From an uncultured Alphaproteobacteria bacterium (GTDB taxonomy: Bacteria; Pseudomonadota; Alphaproteobacteria; RF32; CAG-239): DNA of 64,000 nt. A model generated the notes under the pieces. It was not told the origin of the DNA. It worked only from the letters and a program-made list of their open reading frames with translations, and made no database searches. The DNA is taken from contig CALYAW010000001.1 in NCBI GenBank assembly GCA_944393685.1, positions 224,023-288,022 on the forward strand. Direction: 5' to 3'. Of the stretch, positions 52,805-62,078 are shown piece after piece; position 1 is the stretch's first letter; each line of letters begins with the position of its first letter. Both the position numbers and the translations under genes were made by a program.

Positions 52805-54152
52805 GTTTTTTTTCTAAAATTTTAATAAGCTCTTCTTCTTCTAATTCTCGAGCCTGCTCAATAGCCAACGTCAAATATTTTTGAGCCAAAGAAAGATTAC
52901 CGCTTTGAGCTTCAATGTTAGCCATATTAGCATAGTCGATTAAGGCTCCTAGAGTTCTGTCATTTCTAATTTCCATGTTTAGAGATTGTGAAAACAAGGT
53001 GCGGGCACGTTTTAAGTCTTTTTGCAACAAATAGATTAAACCAAGCAAATTATAAGAATTGGCAACCTGAAAGCACGAACGTTGTTTTTTGTCATCCTCA
53101 ATTATTTGACGCAAAAGTTTTTCTGCTTCAGGATATTTTTTAATTGCAAACAGAGCTTCTGCTTGCAATAAACACATTTCCAGATAAGCCGGAAAATTTA
53201 TTTTTTGATACAAAAGAGCAGCTTCATGGGCTTTTTTAAAAACAATTTTCCAGTTTTCTTTTATTCTGTAAATATAGGCGTAAATTTCCAAACTAAAGGC
53301 TTGTCCTTGTAGATTATTTATTTGAGAGTGTTTTTTAAGGGCTTGGCATGCTTTTTTTTGAGCAAGGGCAATATTATTGGCAAGTAAAAGACAAAGAGCT
53401 TGTTGATTTATGATTTCGGCGCAACCTGAAATTTGATTGCATTCTCTATAAAGTTTTTCGGCTTTTTCAAAATAAGAGAGAGCTTCTTCGAAACGTTTTT
53501 GAGTAGTCATGAGCATCCCAAAAGTGCCAATAGCTTCAGCCTCTTTATTTATTGCACCAAGATAATGAAACAATTTAGCGGAGGTTCTCAGCATAAAATC
53601 TGCAACATCAAAAACAGCGCTTACGCGATAGATAGTTCCCATCAATAAATAGGATTCGGCTTCTTCATAAATATAATTCAATTTATTGAATATTTTTGCG
53701 GCTAAAGAGCTTTTTTCGGATGCTGACAGCAAGTCACCTTCAGCTAAATTTTCTTTTGCTTCTTTGAGTAAAAGAGAGGCGTGTTGAGCTTTTTTGTTTT
53801 TGTAGGGAAAGTGTTTTTTTATTTTTCCGCAGGCGGATTTAAGGCGTTGAGCAATCTCGGAAAATTTATTTTTTTCAAAGAAACGAATTAAAGCATCAAT
53901 ATTACGGTTTTTAAGATAAGGTGTTATTTGTTTTAGTTTTTGAGAAGGAAGGAAAGCTAATTTTTCTGCAGTCAAAAGCGCTGTTTCGCTTGAATAAAGC
54001 AAATCAGAGGGAAGGCAATTGCGTTTCTCAAGCAAAGAACGTTCAATAATTCTGCGCAGATAATCTTTTTTCAGACAATTGGCGTAGCTCCAAAACAAAA
54101 AAATGGCGCTTACACTAAAAAGGAGAATAAATATAAGATGAAGATAATTCAT
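52779..54152 (-). CDS. TPR-repeat protein with N-terminal membrane anchor
   Basis: 457 residues. Membrane segment about 4-24, then a run of helical pairs with TPR pattern, clearest in EAIGTFGMLMTTQKRFEEALSYFEKAEKLY, ANSYNLLGLIYLLQKDLKRARTLFSQSL and ALIDYANMANIEAQSGNLSLAQKYL. Probably a scaffold facing the cytosol or periplasm (orientation not determined). Overlaps the end of the opposite gene by 26 bases. Confidence 0.78.
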   Translation of the reverse strand: MNYLHLIFILLFSVSAIFLFWSYANCLKKDYLRRIIERSLLEKRNCLPSDLLYSSETALLTAEKLAFLPSQKLKQITPYLKNRNIDALIRFFEKNKFSEIAQRLKSACGKIKKHFPYKNKKAQHASLLLKEAKENLAEGDLLSASEKSSLAAKIFNKLNYIYEEAESYLLMGTIYRVSAVFDVADFMLRTSAKLFHYLGAINKEAEAIGTFGMLMTTQKRFEEALSYFEKAEKLYRECNQISGCAEIINQQALCLLLANNIALAQKKACQALKKHSQINNLQGQAFSLEIYAYIYRIKENWKIVFKKAHEAALLYQKINFPAYLEMCLLQAEALFAIKKYPEAEKLLRQIIEDDKKQRSCFQVANSYNLLGLIYLLQKDLKRARTLFSQSLNMEIRNDRTLGALIDYANMANIEAQSGNLSLAQKYLTLAIEQARELEEEELIKILEKKLNQNKATS

Positions 54153-54243
54153 AAAATTGCGTTTTCTTTACTCAATGTTAGCTTTTATTATAATAGTATT
54201 ATATATAGTTTATCAAAAATTTAACGAATAGGGATTTTTTATT

Positions 54244-56685
54244 ATGAGCATTACCAGATTAAAATCAAATCAGCTTTATACCAAGTGTGATCCCAAAAAA
54301 TTCAAGTTTTCGAGCACGGCAGAATTAGAAGAGCGTTTATCAGCATTAGGGCAAGACAGAGCTCTCAGTGCGGTTGAAATTGGCATAAATATCCAATCCA
54401 AAGGTTATAATTTGTTTTGTCTTGGCCCCGAAGGCACGGGAAAGACCAGTCTGGTTAAACGAGTTTTGCGTAAAGAGGCTCAAAATCGGTCAACCCCAGA
54501 TGATTGGGCCTATGTTTATAATTTTGAAGAGCCCTATAAACCGTGTGCCATTAGTTTTCCGGCGGGCACGGCAACCGAATTTGCCAAAGACATAGAAAAG
54601 CTTGTGGAGAATTTATCCGTAACGATTCCTGCTATTTCAGACAGTGACGAGTTCAAAGCCGGTATAAACATCATTCACGAAAAATATCGCCAATATAAAG
54701 AAAAATATATCAAACTTTTGCAAAAGAAAGCAAAAGGGAAAAGTGTCTCGCTGCTTCATATGCCGGTAGGACTGGTTGTTGCTCCCGTAAAAAACGGAGA
54801 GGTTTTAAGTCCCGAGGCGTTTGATGAACTTCCCGAAGAAGAGAAAAAACAACTGATTGAAGATCTCAATCAAATGCAGGAAGAAATCGAGAATACAGCT
54901 TCAGATTTACCACAGTGGGAAGACAAACAACGCGGCGAGATTAACGATTTGCGTGAAAAATTCTTGAAAATGGCAGTCAAGAAACCGATAGATGATTTGC
55001 ATAATAAATACAAAGGGCATAAACAAGCCAACGAGTTTTTACGTAATATTCAGAAGTACATAATAAATAACAGCGAAGAGTTTTTGCCGGGACAAGATTC
55101 TGCCGAAAATCCGGTAGAAACGACGGATGATCCGCTTAGTGCATTGTTTTCCAAAATTAAACAGCCAGAAGAGGATAAGTTTGCCAAATTCAAAGTCAAT
55201 GTTATCGTAAAGAATGAGCCAGGTTCTGGAGCGCCTATCATTCATTTGGATCATCCGACACAGGGAAATTTGGTCGGTAAAGTTGAGCGCATACAACAAT
55301 ATGGTGCTTTATTAACAGACTTTACATTAATCAAGGCGGGAGCTTTGCATCAAGCAAACGGAGGTTTCTTGCTGATTGATGCGCGCAAATTATTGCTTCA
55401 ACCGTTTGCGTGGGATTCTCTAAAAAGAGCTTTAGCCTCTAAAACCGTAAAAATTGAAGCTCCGAGTGAAGATACCACCTTTACGACGATATCGCTTGAT
55501 CCAGAGCCCATACCGCTAACCGTAAAAGTTATTTTAACCGGAGATGAGGAATTATACGAGCTTTTATCTGAGAGAGATCCAGATTTTTCAGATTATTTCA
55601 AAGTAGAAGCAGATTTTGGTGTGATCATGGACAGAACGCCGGCCAATGAAATAGAATATGCCAAATTGATAGGATCTTTATCAAAGAAAAAGAAGTTACG
55701 CTCTTTGAATAAGCAGGCTGTAGCGAAGGTCATTGAATATGCATCGCGTCTCGCAGAAAGTTCCGAAAAGCTGACGGCGCACATAGCTTCCATTGGCGAT
55801 TTATTAAGAGAGGCTGATTATTGGGCTCGCAAATCAAAGGCCAATCAGATTGGAAAGAACCATATAGAACAAGCCATAGACGCCCAAATATATCGTAGTG
55901 ACCGCATCAAACAAGCCATGCTTGAACAAATTGAAAAAGGAACGATTTTAATAGATGTTCAAGGTGCAAAAGTCGGACAAATCAACGGGCTTGTTGTTTA
56001 TAATTTTTCTCGCACTAGCTTTGGCAAACCCTCTCGCATAACAACGCAGGTTCGCATAGGCAAGGGTGAATTTATTAATATAGAGCGAGAAGTAGAGATG
56101 AGCGGTCCAATTCACTCTAAAGGAGTTTTAATTTTGGAGAGTCTCTTGTCTAATCGGTTTGCAAAATATTCTCCATTATCGCTCAGTGCCTCAATAGTTT
56201 TTGAGCAATCATACGGAGGTGTGGATGGCGATAGCGCGTCTTCTACAGAATATTATTGTTTACTTTCAGCAATATCTGGTATTCCGATAAAGCAAAGTAT
56301 TGCCGTTACTGGTTCAATAAACCAATTTGGAGAAATTCAGCCGATTGGTGGCGTTAATGAAAAGATTGAAGGATTTTTTGATGTTTGTGCTCGTCAAGGC
56401 TTAACGGGCGAACATGGCGTAATCATTCCGCGAACCAATGTTCCCGACCTAATGCTAAGAGAAGATGTGTTAAAAGCGGTGGATGACGGCAAATTTCATG
56501 TTTGGGCAGTGGATACCGTTGATGACGGCATAGAAATCTTAACGGGTATAAAAGCCGGGGTGGCGGACAAACGCGGTGTTTATCCAAAGAAAACGGTTAA
56601 TCGTGCAGTACAAGATGGTTTGGACTATTTTTACAAAAGATATGTTCACTATGCCAAAGAAACACATGGCTGCCTTGGCAAATAG
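54244..56685 (+). CDS. Lon-like ATP-dependent protease (LonB/YcbZ type, AAA_32)
   Basis: 813 residues. AAA+ part with Walker A GPEGTGKTS (about 61-69) and a long helical insert (about 130-290), then the Lon proteolytic domain: catalytic Ser in GGVDGDSASSTEYY and Lys in GGVNEKIEGFFDVC, so the Ser/Lys dyad is intact. N-terminal substrate domain of classical Lon is missing, as in this subfamily. Degrades damaged or regulatory proteins; a terminator follows. Confidence 0.92.
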   Translation: MSITRLKSNQLYTKCDPKKFKFSSTAELEERLSALGQDRALSAVEIGINIQSKGYNLFCLGPEGTGKTSLVKRVLRKEAQNRSTPDDWAYVYNFEEPYKPCAISFPAGTATEFAKDIEKLVENLSVTIPAISDSDEFKAGINIIHEKYRQYKEKYIKLLQKKAKGKSVSLLHMPVGLVVAPVKNGEVLSPEAFDELPEEEKKQLIEDLNQMQEEIENTASDLPQWEDKQRGEINDLREKFLKMAVKKPIDDLHNKYKGHKQANEFLRNIQKYIINNSEEFLPGQDSAENPVETTDDPLSALFSKIKQPEEDKFAKFKVNVIVKNEPGSGAPIIHLDHPTQGNLVGKVERIQQYGALLTDFTLIKAGALHQANGGFLLIDARKLLLQPFAWDSLKRALASKTVKIEAPSEDTTFTTISLDPEPIPLTVKVILTGDEELYELLSERDPDFSDYFKVEADFGVIMDRTPANEIEYAKLIGSLSKKKKLRSLNKQAVAKVIEYASRLAESSEKLTAHIASIGDLLREADYWARKSKANQIGKNHIEQAIDAQIYRSDRIKQAMLEQIEKGTILIDVQGAKVGQINGLVVYNFSRTSFGKPSRITTQVRIGKGEFINIEREVEMSGPIHSKGVLILESLLSNRFAKYSPLSLSASIVFEQSYGGVDGDSASSTEYYCLLSAISGIPIKQSIAVTGSINQFGEIQPIGGVNEKIEGFFDVCARQGLTGEHGVIIPRTNVPDLMLREDVLKAVDDGKFHVWAVDTVDDGIEILTGIKAGVADKRGVYPKKTVNRAVQDGLDYFYKRYVHYAKETHGCLGK

Positions 56686-56711
56686 TTTTTGTTTATGATT
56701 TCGTTTATTAG

Positions 56712-56740
56712 CAAGCCTGCATAATGCAGGCTTGTATTTT
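56712..56740 (+). terminator. Terminator of the Lon-like gene
   Basis: 10-base inverted repeat CAAGCCTGCA/TGCAGGCTTG with a TAA loop, followed by TATTTT. Sits between the convergent Lon and yejB genes and may serve both. Confidence 0.85.
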
Positions 56741-56764
56741 AAGAAAATGCTCATGCCTAAAAGC

Positions 56765-57835
56765 TCAATTCCGACTGTCAAAATTGATTCTAGGATCGAT
56801 TAAAGAGTAGGTAATATCCGAAATCAGTTTTAATACCAACCCAAGAAGAGCAAAAATATACATTGTTCCAAAAATAACCGGATAATCACGCGTCATTATG
56901 GCTTCATAACCGAGCAGCCCCAAGCCGTTAAGAGAAAAAATAACCTCAATAAGCAGTGAGCCCGTAAACAGCATTTTAATCAAAAGAGAAGGAAACCCGG
57001 CAATCACAATCAACATTGCGTTTCTAAAGACATGCCTATACAAGATTTGATTTTCAGACAACCCTTTTGCGCGAGCAGTCATCACATATTGTTTATTTAT
57101 TTCATCAAGGAAGGAGTTCTTTGTAAGCATCGTAAGGCTTGCAAATCCGCCTATAACCATAGCTGTTACCGGTAAAGTGATATGCCAAAAATAATCACCA
57201 ACTTTTCCCAGCCATGATAGATTTTCCCAATTATCTGAAGTCAGACCGTGCAGAGGAAACCATTGAAAATAGATTCCACCTGCAAAAAATACAATTAAGA
57301 ACACCGCAAACAAAAACACCGGAATTGCCGAACCAAAAATAACGGCAAAAGATGTCCAGATATCAAATTTTGAGCCGTCACAAACAGCTTTTTTTATACC
57401 AAGCGGAATAGCCACCAAATAAATAATCAAAGTGGACCACAGTCCCAAAGAAACAGAAACAGGCATTCTCTCCAAAATAAGTGAAGCGACGGACTTATCT
57501 TGATAAAAACTTTTGCCGAAATCAAACATCGCATAATCAACAATCATCTTACCCAAACGAATATAAGCGGGTTTGTCAAAACCGAATTGCCTTTCTAGTT
57601 CTTTTATCAAATCATCAGGAACTCCTTGTGATCCTTGATATTTAGAAGTCTTTGCCAATTCAGTCCCCGCTCCGCCGAGTTTTCCCGTCGCGTTAACATT
57701 CATTCCCTGAAATTTAGCCAGAGTATGCTCAATCGGGCCTCCCGGAGCAAATTGAACGATTGCAAAATTTATAATCAAGATGCCGAGCAAGGTCAAAGGA
57801 ATAAGGAAAATTCTTTTGAGAATATAATTTTTCAT
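56765..57835 (-). CDS. yejB: Oligopeptide-type ABC importer permease (YejB)
   Basis: 356 residues, six membrane segments, with the binding-protein-dependent transport signature around EINKQYVMTARAKGLSENQI (the EAA loop) and the N-terminal KRIFLIPLTLLGILIINFAIVQFAPGGP of YejB/DppB. Its start overlaps the yejA stop (ATGA). The second permease (yejE) and ATPase (yejF) that normally follow are absent, since the Lon terminator lies directly downstream. Confidence 0.92.
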   Translation of the reverse strand: MKNYILKRIFLIPLTLLGILIINFAIVQFAPGGPIEHTLAKFQGMNVNATGKLGGAGTELAKTSKYQGSQGVPDDLIKELERQFGFDKPAYIRLGKMIVDYAMFDFGKSFYQDKSVASLILERMPVSVSLGLWSTLIIYLVAIPLGIKKAVCDGSKFDIWTSFAVIFGSAIPVFLFAVFLIVFFAGGIYFQWFPLHGLTSDNWENLSWLGKVGDYFWHITLPVTAMVIGGFASLTMLTKNSFLDEINKQYVMTARAKGLSENQILYRHVFRNAMLIVIAGFPSLLIKMLFTGSLLIEVIFSLNGLGLLGYEAIMTRDYPVIFGTMYIFALLGLVLKLISDITYSLIDPRINFDSRN

Positions 57836-59640
57836 TGCTTAGCCCACCAAGTAAAAATATCAAATCCAGTTTTTATGTCTGTTTCGGGATATTGAAGTTT
57901 CTCCGGCCAAAAAGCAACTCTTTGATAAGCCGAATACCATTGAGGAATCATATAATATCCGTTAAGTAACACTCTGTCCAAAGCGCGTATTGTCTCGCGG
58001 TATTCTTCTTTTTCCCGCGCAGCAATGAGTTTTGATATTAATTTATCAACAACAGGATTTTTGATACCCATAATATTGTAGCTTCCATGAACATCTGCCG
58101 TAGCAGATCCCCACATTTCACGTTGCTCATTTCCTGGCATTGGACTAATTCTTAATGACAATATGGCAACTTCAAAATCAAAGGCATCTATACGATTCTT
58201 AAAAATATTTGTTTCCAAGTTACGGAAAGACATTTTTATCCCAATTTTTCTTAAGTTTTCAATAAAAGGCAGCATAATGCGAGTAAAAGAAGCTCCGTTT
58301 GCAGAGTTGCTCAAGACTTCAATTTCCAGAGGCTCGTTGTTCGCAAGGTTTGTCATTTTTCCATCAACAAAATCATAACCTGCTTGCTTTAGCAATTCTA
58401 CGGCTCGACGAAGATTTTTTCTGGTTTCAAGAGGCGTTTTGTGAGAGGGCAATGCAGGCGCTTTTGTAAAAAGAGATTCGTCTAGTTCATTTTTGTATTG
58501 ATTTAAAATATCAAGTTCCAACCCTGTCGGCAAATTGGTTGCTTCCATGCCAGTATTAGAAAAATAGCTGTATATTCTTTGATATTGATTATAAAATAGT
58601 TTTTCATTGGCCCAATCAAAGTTAAAAGCCAATCCAATAGCCTCTCGCACGCGCTTATCCTGAAATTTTTGCAGTCTGAGATTAAACCCAAAAAATTGCA
58701 GAATGGCAGGGTTATTATGAGGAATATTTTTTTGAATGATTTTACCGCTTTTCACGACGTCATTGTCATAGCCGCTCATCCATATCTTCGCGATATATTC
58801 TTCTCTTGCATCAATATTGTTGGCAAACAAGGCTTGCAAAGTTACGGTCGTATCTTGATAATAGTCATAGCGCACCGTATCGAAGTTATAAAACCCTTTT
58901 CGAGAAGGTAAATTTTGAGCCCAATATTTTTTGTTACGGTTGAACACAACATATTTACCCGGCTGAAATTTTTCAACCAAATAAGGACCGCTTCCCAAAG
59001 GAACACGCAAAGAAGGCTTTGAAAAATCTTTTCCACTCCAATCTTTGGCGGAATAAATTTTGAATTGGGTTAAAATCAATGGCAATTCACGATTTTGAGT
59101 ATTTTTTCTGAAATAAAAGCGCACATGATTGTCTGCCAATTTTTCAACTTTTTCAACATCGGCATAATAGACGCGATACAAAGGCGAGCCTTTTTGTATT
59201 AAACTGTTGAAGCTAAAGATAACATCATCTGCGGTTATTTTGTCTCCATTGGAAAAACAAGCCCGTTCATCAAGGAAAAAACCAATAAAAGATCCGTCAC
59301 GAGGGAGTTCAAATTTTTTTGCAACCAGAGGATACACACTTTCAATATCATCTATTGGAGAAACACCAAGACTATCAAGAGTAAGTTCAGCAGTTTCGGC
59401 AGAAGCAATACCCTTAAAAATAAAAGGATTAAAATTATCAAATCCGCCATAGGCCGGCAAAGTGATTTTGCCGCCTTTTGGAGCAAGAGGATTAACATAT
59501 TCAAAACTCTTAAAGTTAGAAGAATACTTAGGCTTTCCGTGTAAAGAAAAAGCATCAACAATATCTATAGTTTCAGCATTTGCTAGTGCTGCCGTAATTG
59601 TAAGAAAACATCCCAAGCTAATCAGAAACAGTTTATTCAT
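57832..59640 (-). CDS. yejA: Periplasmic peptide-binding protein (YejA-like)
   Basis: 602 residues with signal peptide (about 1-22) and an SBP family 5 fold: NPLAPKGGKITLPAYGGFDNFNPF at the mature N-terminus and PLVAKKFELPRDGSFIGFFL, KITADDVIFSFNSL and GSGPYLVEKFQPGKYVVFNRN. YejA binds peptides and antimicrobial peptides in enterobacteria. Overlaps yejB and the upstream gene by 4 bases each, so the three are coupled. Confidence 0.92.
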   Translation of the reverse strand: MNKLFLISLGCFLTITAALANAETIDIVDAFSLHGKPKYSSNFKSFEYVNPLAPKGGKITLPAYGGFDNFNPFIFKGIASAETAELTLDSLGVSPIDDIESVYPLVAKKFELPRDGSFIGFFLDERACFSNGDKITADDVIFSFNSLIQKGSPLYRVYYADVEKVEKLADNHVRFYFRKNTQNRELPLILTQFKIYSAKDWSGKDFSKPSLRVPLGSGPYLVEKFQPGKYVVFNRNKKYWAQNLPSRKGFYNFDTVRYDYYQDTTVTLQALFANNIDAREEYIAKIWMSGYDNDVVKSGKIIQKNIPHNNPAILQFFGFNLRLQKFQDKRVREAIGLAFNFDWANEKLFYNQYQRIYSYFSNTGMEATNLPTGLELDILNQYKNELDESLFTKAPALPSHKTPLETRKNLRRAVELLKQAGYDFVDGKMTNLANNEPLEIEVLSNSANGASFTRIMLPFIENLRKIGIKMSFRNLETNIFKNRIDAFDFEVAILSLRISPMPGNEQREMWGSATADVHGSYNIMGIKNPVVDKLISKLIAAREKEEYRETIRALDRVLLNGYYMIPQWYSAYQRVAFWPEKLQYPETDIKTGFDIFTWWAKQ

Positions 59641-60929
59641 GAGCGTTTCTGATAATTTTTTTCATCTGTCCAACCACCGAAAGGATAAGCAAAGTTTTCT
59701 TCATCTAAATCATCTTTCTTTTCGATATTGGTTTCTTGAACAAAAGGAGATGTGTTTCGGTTATCCATCTCAGCCCATTCTTTTTTCAAATTATCAAGGG
59801 TCTTTTGCGTATCGGTCATTATTTCGGATGAAATATTTTTTTCTGGCAGAGTCGCGGACGGTTCTTCCATAGTAGGCAGTTGAAAATCATTTATATCATC
59901 ACTTCCGGCAGGGGCCAATAAAGGTTCTTCTGATAAAGAAGGAGCATCATCGTCATTTCCGAAACTTTTTTCAAGAGCCAATGAAAAAGGATCGCGATCT
60001 TGAGGGAAAGCGCTTGCAGTCGAATTTTTATTTTTTTGAGGCCGAAAAGCAGTAAGTTTGCTGAAAAAAGACTTTTTAATGGAAGGCTGAGAGTCGTCCT
60101 CAGATATCTCTTCGTCATAGAAACTCGGATTATCCACAGGTTCAGGCTGAAGGGATGGTTTTTTAATCGGTTTTTTCATAGGTTTTGGTGCAGGAGCTTC
60201 GTCTTCAAAAAGTTGAGAGACTTCACGATTCCGTCTTAATTCATCGGATACGGGAGCCAAAATAGAGAAAACTTTCCCCATAACACCATTTTCTATCATA
60301 TTTAAGAATATTTTATCACTATCGTGTTTTTCCAGCATTTTGACAACGGCTTGATAGCGGGCGCAGAATTCCATGATTGTTCCGGCCAAAATATTATCAA
60401 AAGATGCTTTTTCAAAAACTTTTTTCTTAAAATTAGGTTGAGAATTATTGACTTCTATCAGAACTTTCCCAAAAGCCCATTTTCCGCCATTTTGGACTCT
60501 ATTCCAAAGATTTTCAATCTGTTCGGCGGAAGCGATTTTGCAGTTGCGAATAGTCTCGGACAAAAGTTCGTTCATGTCAGCAATCAACAAATCAAATTTG
60601 CTTAAAACAAAGCCATCTTTCAAATGCCCTTCCGATTCAATCAAGACTCTAGCCAATAAATCAGAATAGTCTTGATTTTTTTTCATTTGGCTCATTAATT
60701 TACGTAATTGGATATTTACATTTTTGTTATTAAAGTATTGATTTATATAACCAAACACACTCCAAATCAAAAAAATAGGAGCACATACCAATAAAGCATA
60801 TAACAGGATATTCGCAATTCCGGCATCAAAAAATGAGATTCCGGCCAAACTATCTTTGATAAAACGGATTGCATAAATCAACCAGAGCAGAGAAGAAAAA
60901 ATAACCGTAAAAAAGGACACAGCAAGCAC
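59637..60929 (-). CDS. Two-pass membrane protein with long disordered tail
   Basis: 430 residues. Two membrane segments (about 1-22 and 38-62), a folded helical region (about 65-235), then a Pro/Glu/Asp-rich disordered tail with basic motifs (KPMKKPIKKPSLQPEP). No family recognised. Its stop overlaps the yejA start (ATGA), an unusual partner for a peptide importer; it may anchor or regulate the transporter or be an unrelated envelope protein sharing the transcript. Confidence 0.65.
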   Translation of the reverse strand: MLAVSFFTVIFSSLLWLIYAIRFIKDSLAGISFFDAGIANILLYALLVCAPIFLIWSVFGYINQYFNNKNVNIQLRKLMSQMKKNQDYSDLLARVLIESEGHLKDGFVLSKFDLLIADMNELLSETIRNCKIASAEQIENLWNRVQNGGKWAFGKVLIEVNNSQPNFKKKVFEKASFDNILAGTIMEFCARYQAVVKMLEKHDSDKIFLNMIENGVMGKVFSILAPVSDELRRNREVSQLFEDEAPAPKPMKKPIKKPSLQPEPVDNPSFYDEEISEDDSQPSIKKSFFSKLTAFRPQKNKNSTASAFPQDRDPFSLALEKSFGNDDDAPSLSEEPLLAPAGSDDINDFQLPTMEEPSATLPEKNISSEIMTDTQKTLDNLKKEWAEMDNRNTSPFVQETNIEKKDDLDEENFAYPFGGWTDEKNYQKRS

Positions 60930-61100
60930 GGCAGAACTCCTTTGTATCTATCACACATATCCATATCCTAGTCGATAAAGTCTTTTTTTCCAATAAAAAT
61001 TGCGACTTCTTGCACAAAAAGAAAAATAAGAGTCGAATTTTGCAAAAAAATGTGTTATGCAAAGAAAGAATTTTTGCGTTAATTAATAAAGAGATTTTCT

Positions 61101-62078
61101 ATGAATACAAGCACAAACACGCTGATACTGGATTTTGAAAAAACGATTTTTGAGATTGAAACTAAAATAGAAAGCCTTAAATATTTGGCTCAAGACGAGA
61201 ATGTAGATATCTCACAAGAGGTATCTCGTTTACAGCACAAACTTGAAAAACAGATGAAGGCCTCATATTCCAATTTGTCGCCATGGCAAAAATCTCAAGT
61301 TGCTCGTCATCCGTCGCGTCCGCATTGTCTAGACTATGTTCACGCATTGATAGAGGATTTTGTTCCCTTGTGCGGAGATCGTTGTTTTGCTGATGATGAA
61401 GCGATGATTGGAGGGATAGGTCGTTTTCAAGGGACATCAGTTGTGGTTCTTGGGCAGGAAAAGGGACATGATATAGAATCTCGGGTCCGTTACAACTTTG
61501 GTATGGCCAAACCTGAAGGGTACAGAAAAGCGCAACGACTGATGGATATGGCAGACAAGTTCAATATGCCGGTTATAGCATTTGTTGACACGTCAGGGGC
61601 TTTTCCTGGTGTTGAGGCAGAGGCAAGAGGTCAAGCCGAAGCGATAGCCTCTTCAATAGAGAAATGTTTGCAAATCAGTGTTCCCATCATTTCCGTTGTT
61701 ATAGGAGAGGGCGGCTCAGGAGGAGCAATAGCCATTGCGACGGCCAATCGTGTTATGATGCTGGAGCATTCTATCTATTCTGTTATTTCTCCAGAGGGAT
61801 GCGCCTCGATTCTGTGGCGTTCGGCAGATAAGGTAAAGGAGGCGACGGAAGCGCTTAAGTTAACAGCTCAGGATTTACGTCGATTAGGAGTTATTGATGA
61901 AATTATATCCGAGCCTGTTGGCGGAGCTCATCGTAATCCGGCGCAAACGGTAGAACGTGTAGGTGAGTGTATAGCAAAGCATTTAAAAGAACTACAGACG
62001 CAAAGCAGAGAAGAGCTGAAAAAGCGTCGAACCGAAAAATTCTTAAGAATGGGACGCCATTTTGCAGAGTCTAAATAA
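61101..62078 (+). CDS. accA: Acetyl-CoA carboxylase carboxyltransferase subunit alpha
   Basis: 325 residues. LDFEKTIFEIETKIESL N-terminal helix, then YNFGMAKPEGYRKAQRLM, FVDTSGAFPGVEAEARGQ, VVIGEGGSGGAIAIATAN and SPEGCASILWRSADK, the carboxyltransferase-fold marks. First step of fatty-acid synthesis. Its 3' end overlaps rmuC by 17 bases. Confidence 0.97.
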   Translation: MNTSTNTLILDFEKTIFEIETKIESLKYLAQDENVDISQEVSRLQHKLEKQMKASYSNLSPWQKSQVARHPSRPHCLDYVHALIEDFVPLCGDRCFADDEAMIGGIGRFQGTSVVVLGQEKGHDIESRVRYNFGMAKPEGYRKAQRLMDMADKFNMPVIAFVDTSGAFPGVEAEARGQAEAIASSIEKCLQISVPIISVVIGEGGSGGAIAIATANRVMMLEHSIYSVISPEGCASILWRSADKVKEATEALKLTAQDLRRLGVIDEIISEPVGGAHRNPAQTVERVGECIAKHLKELQTQSREELKKRRTEKFLRMGRHFAESK

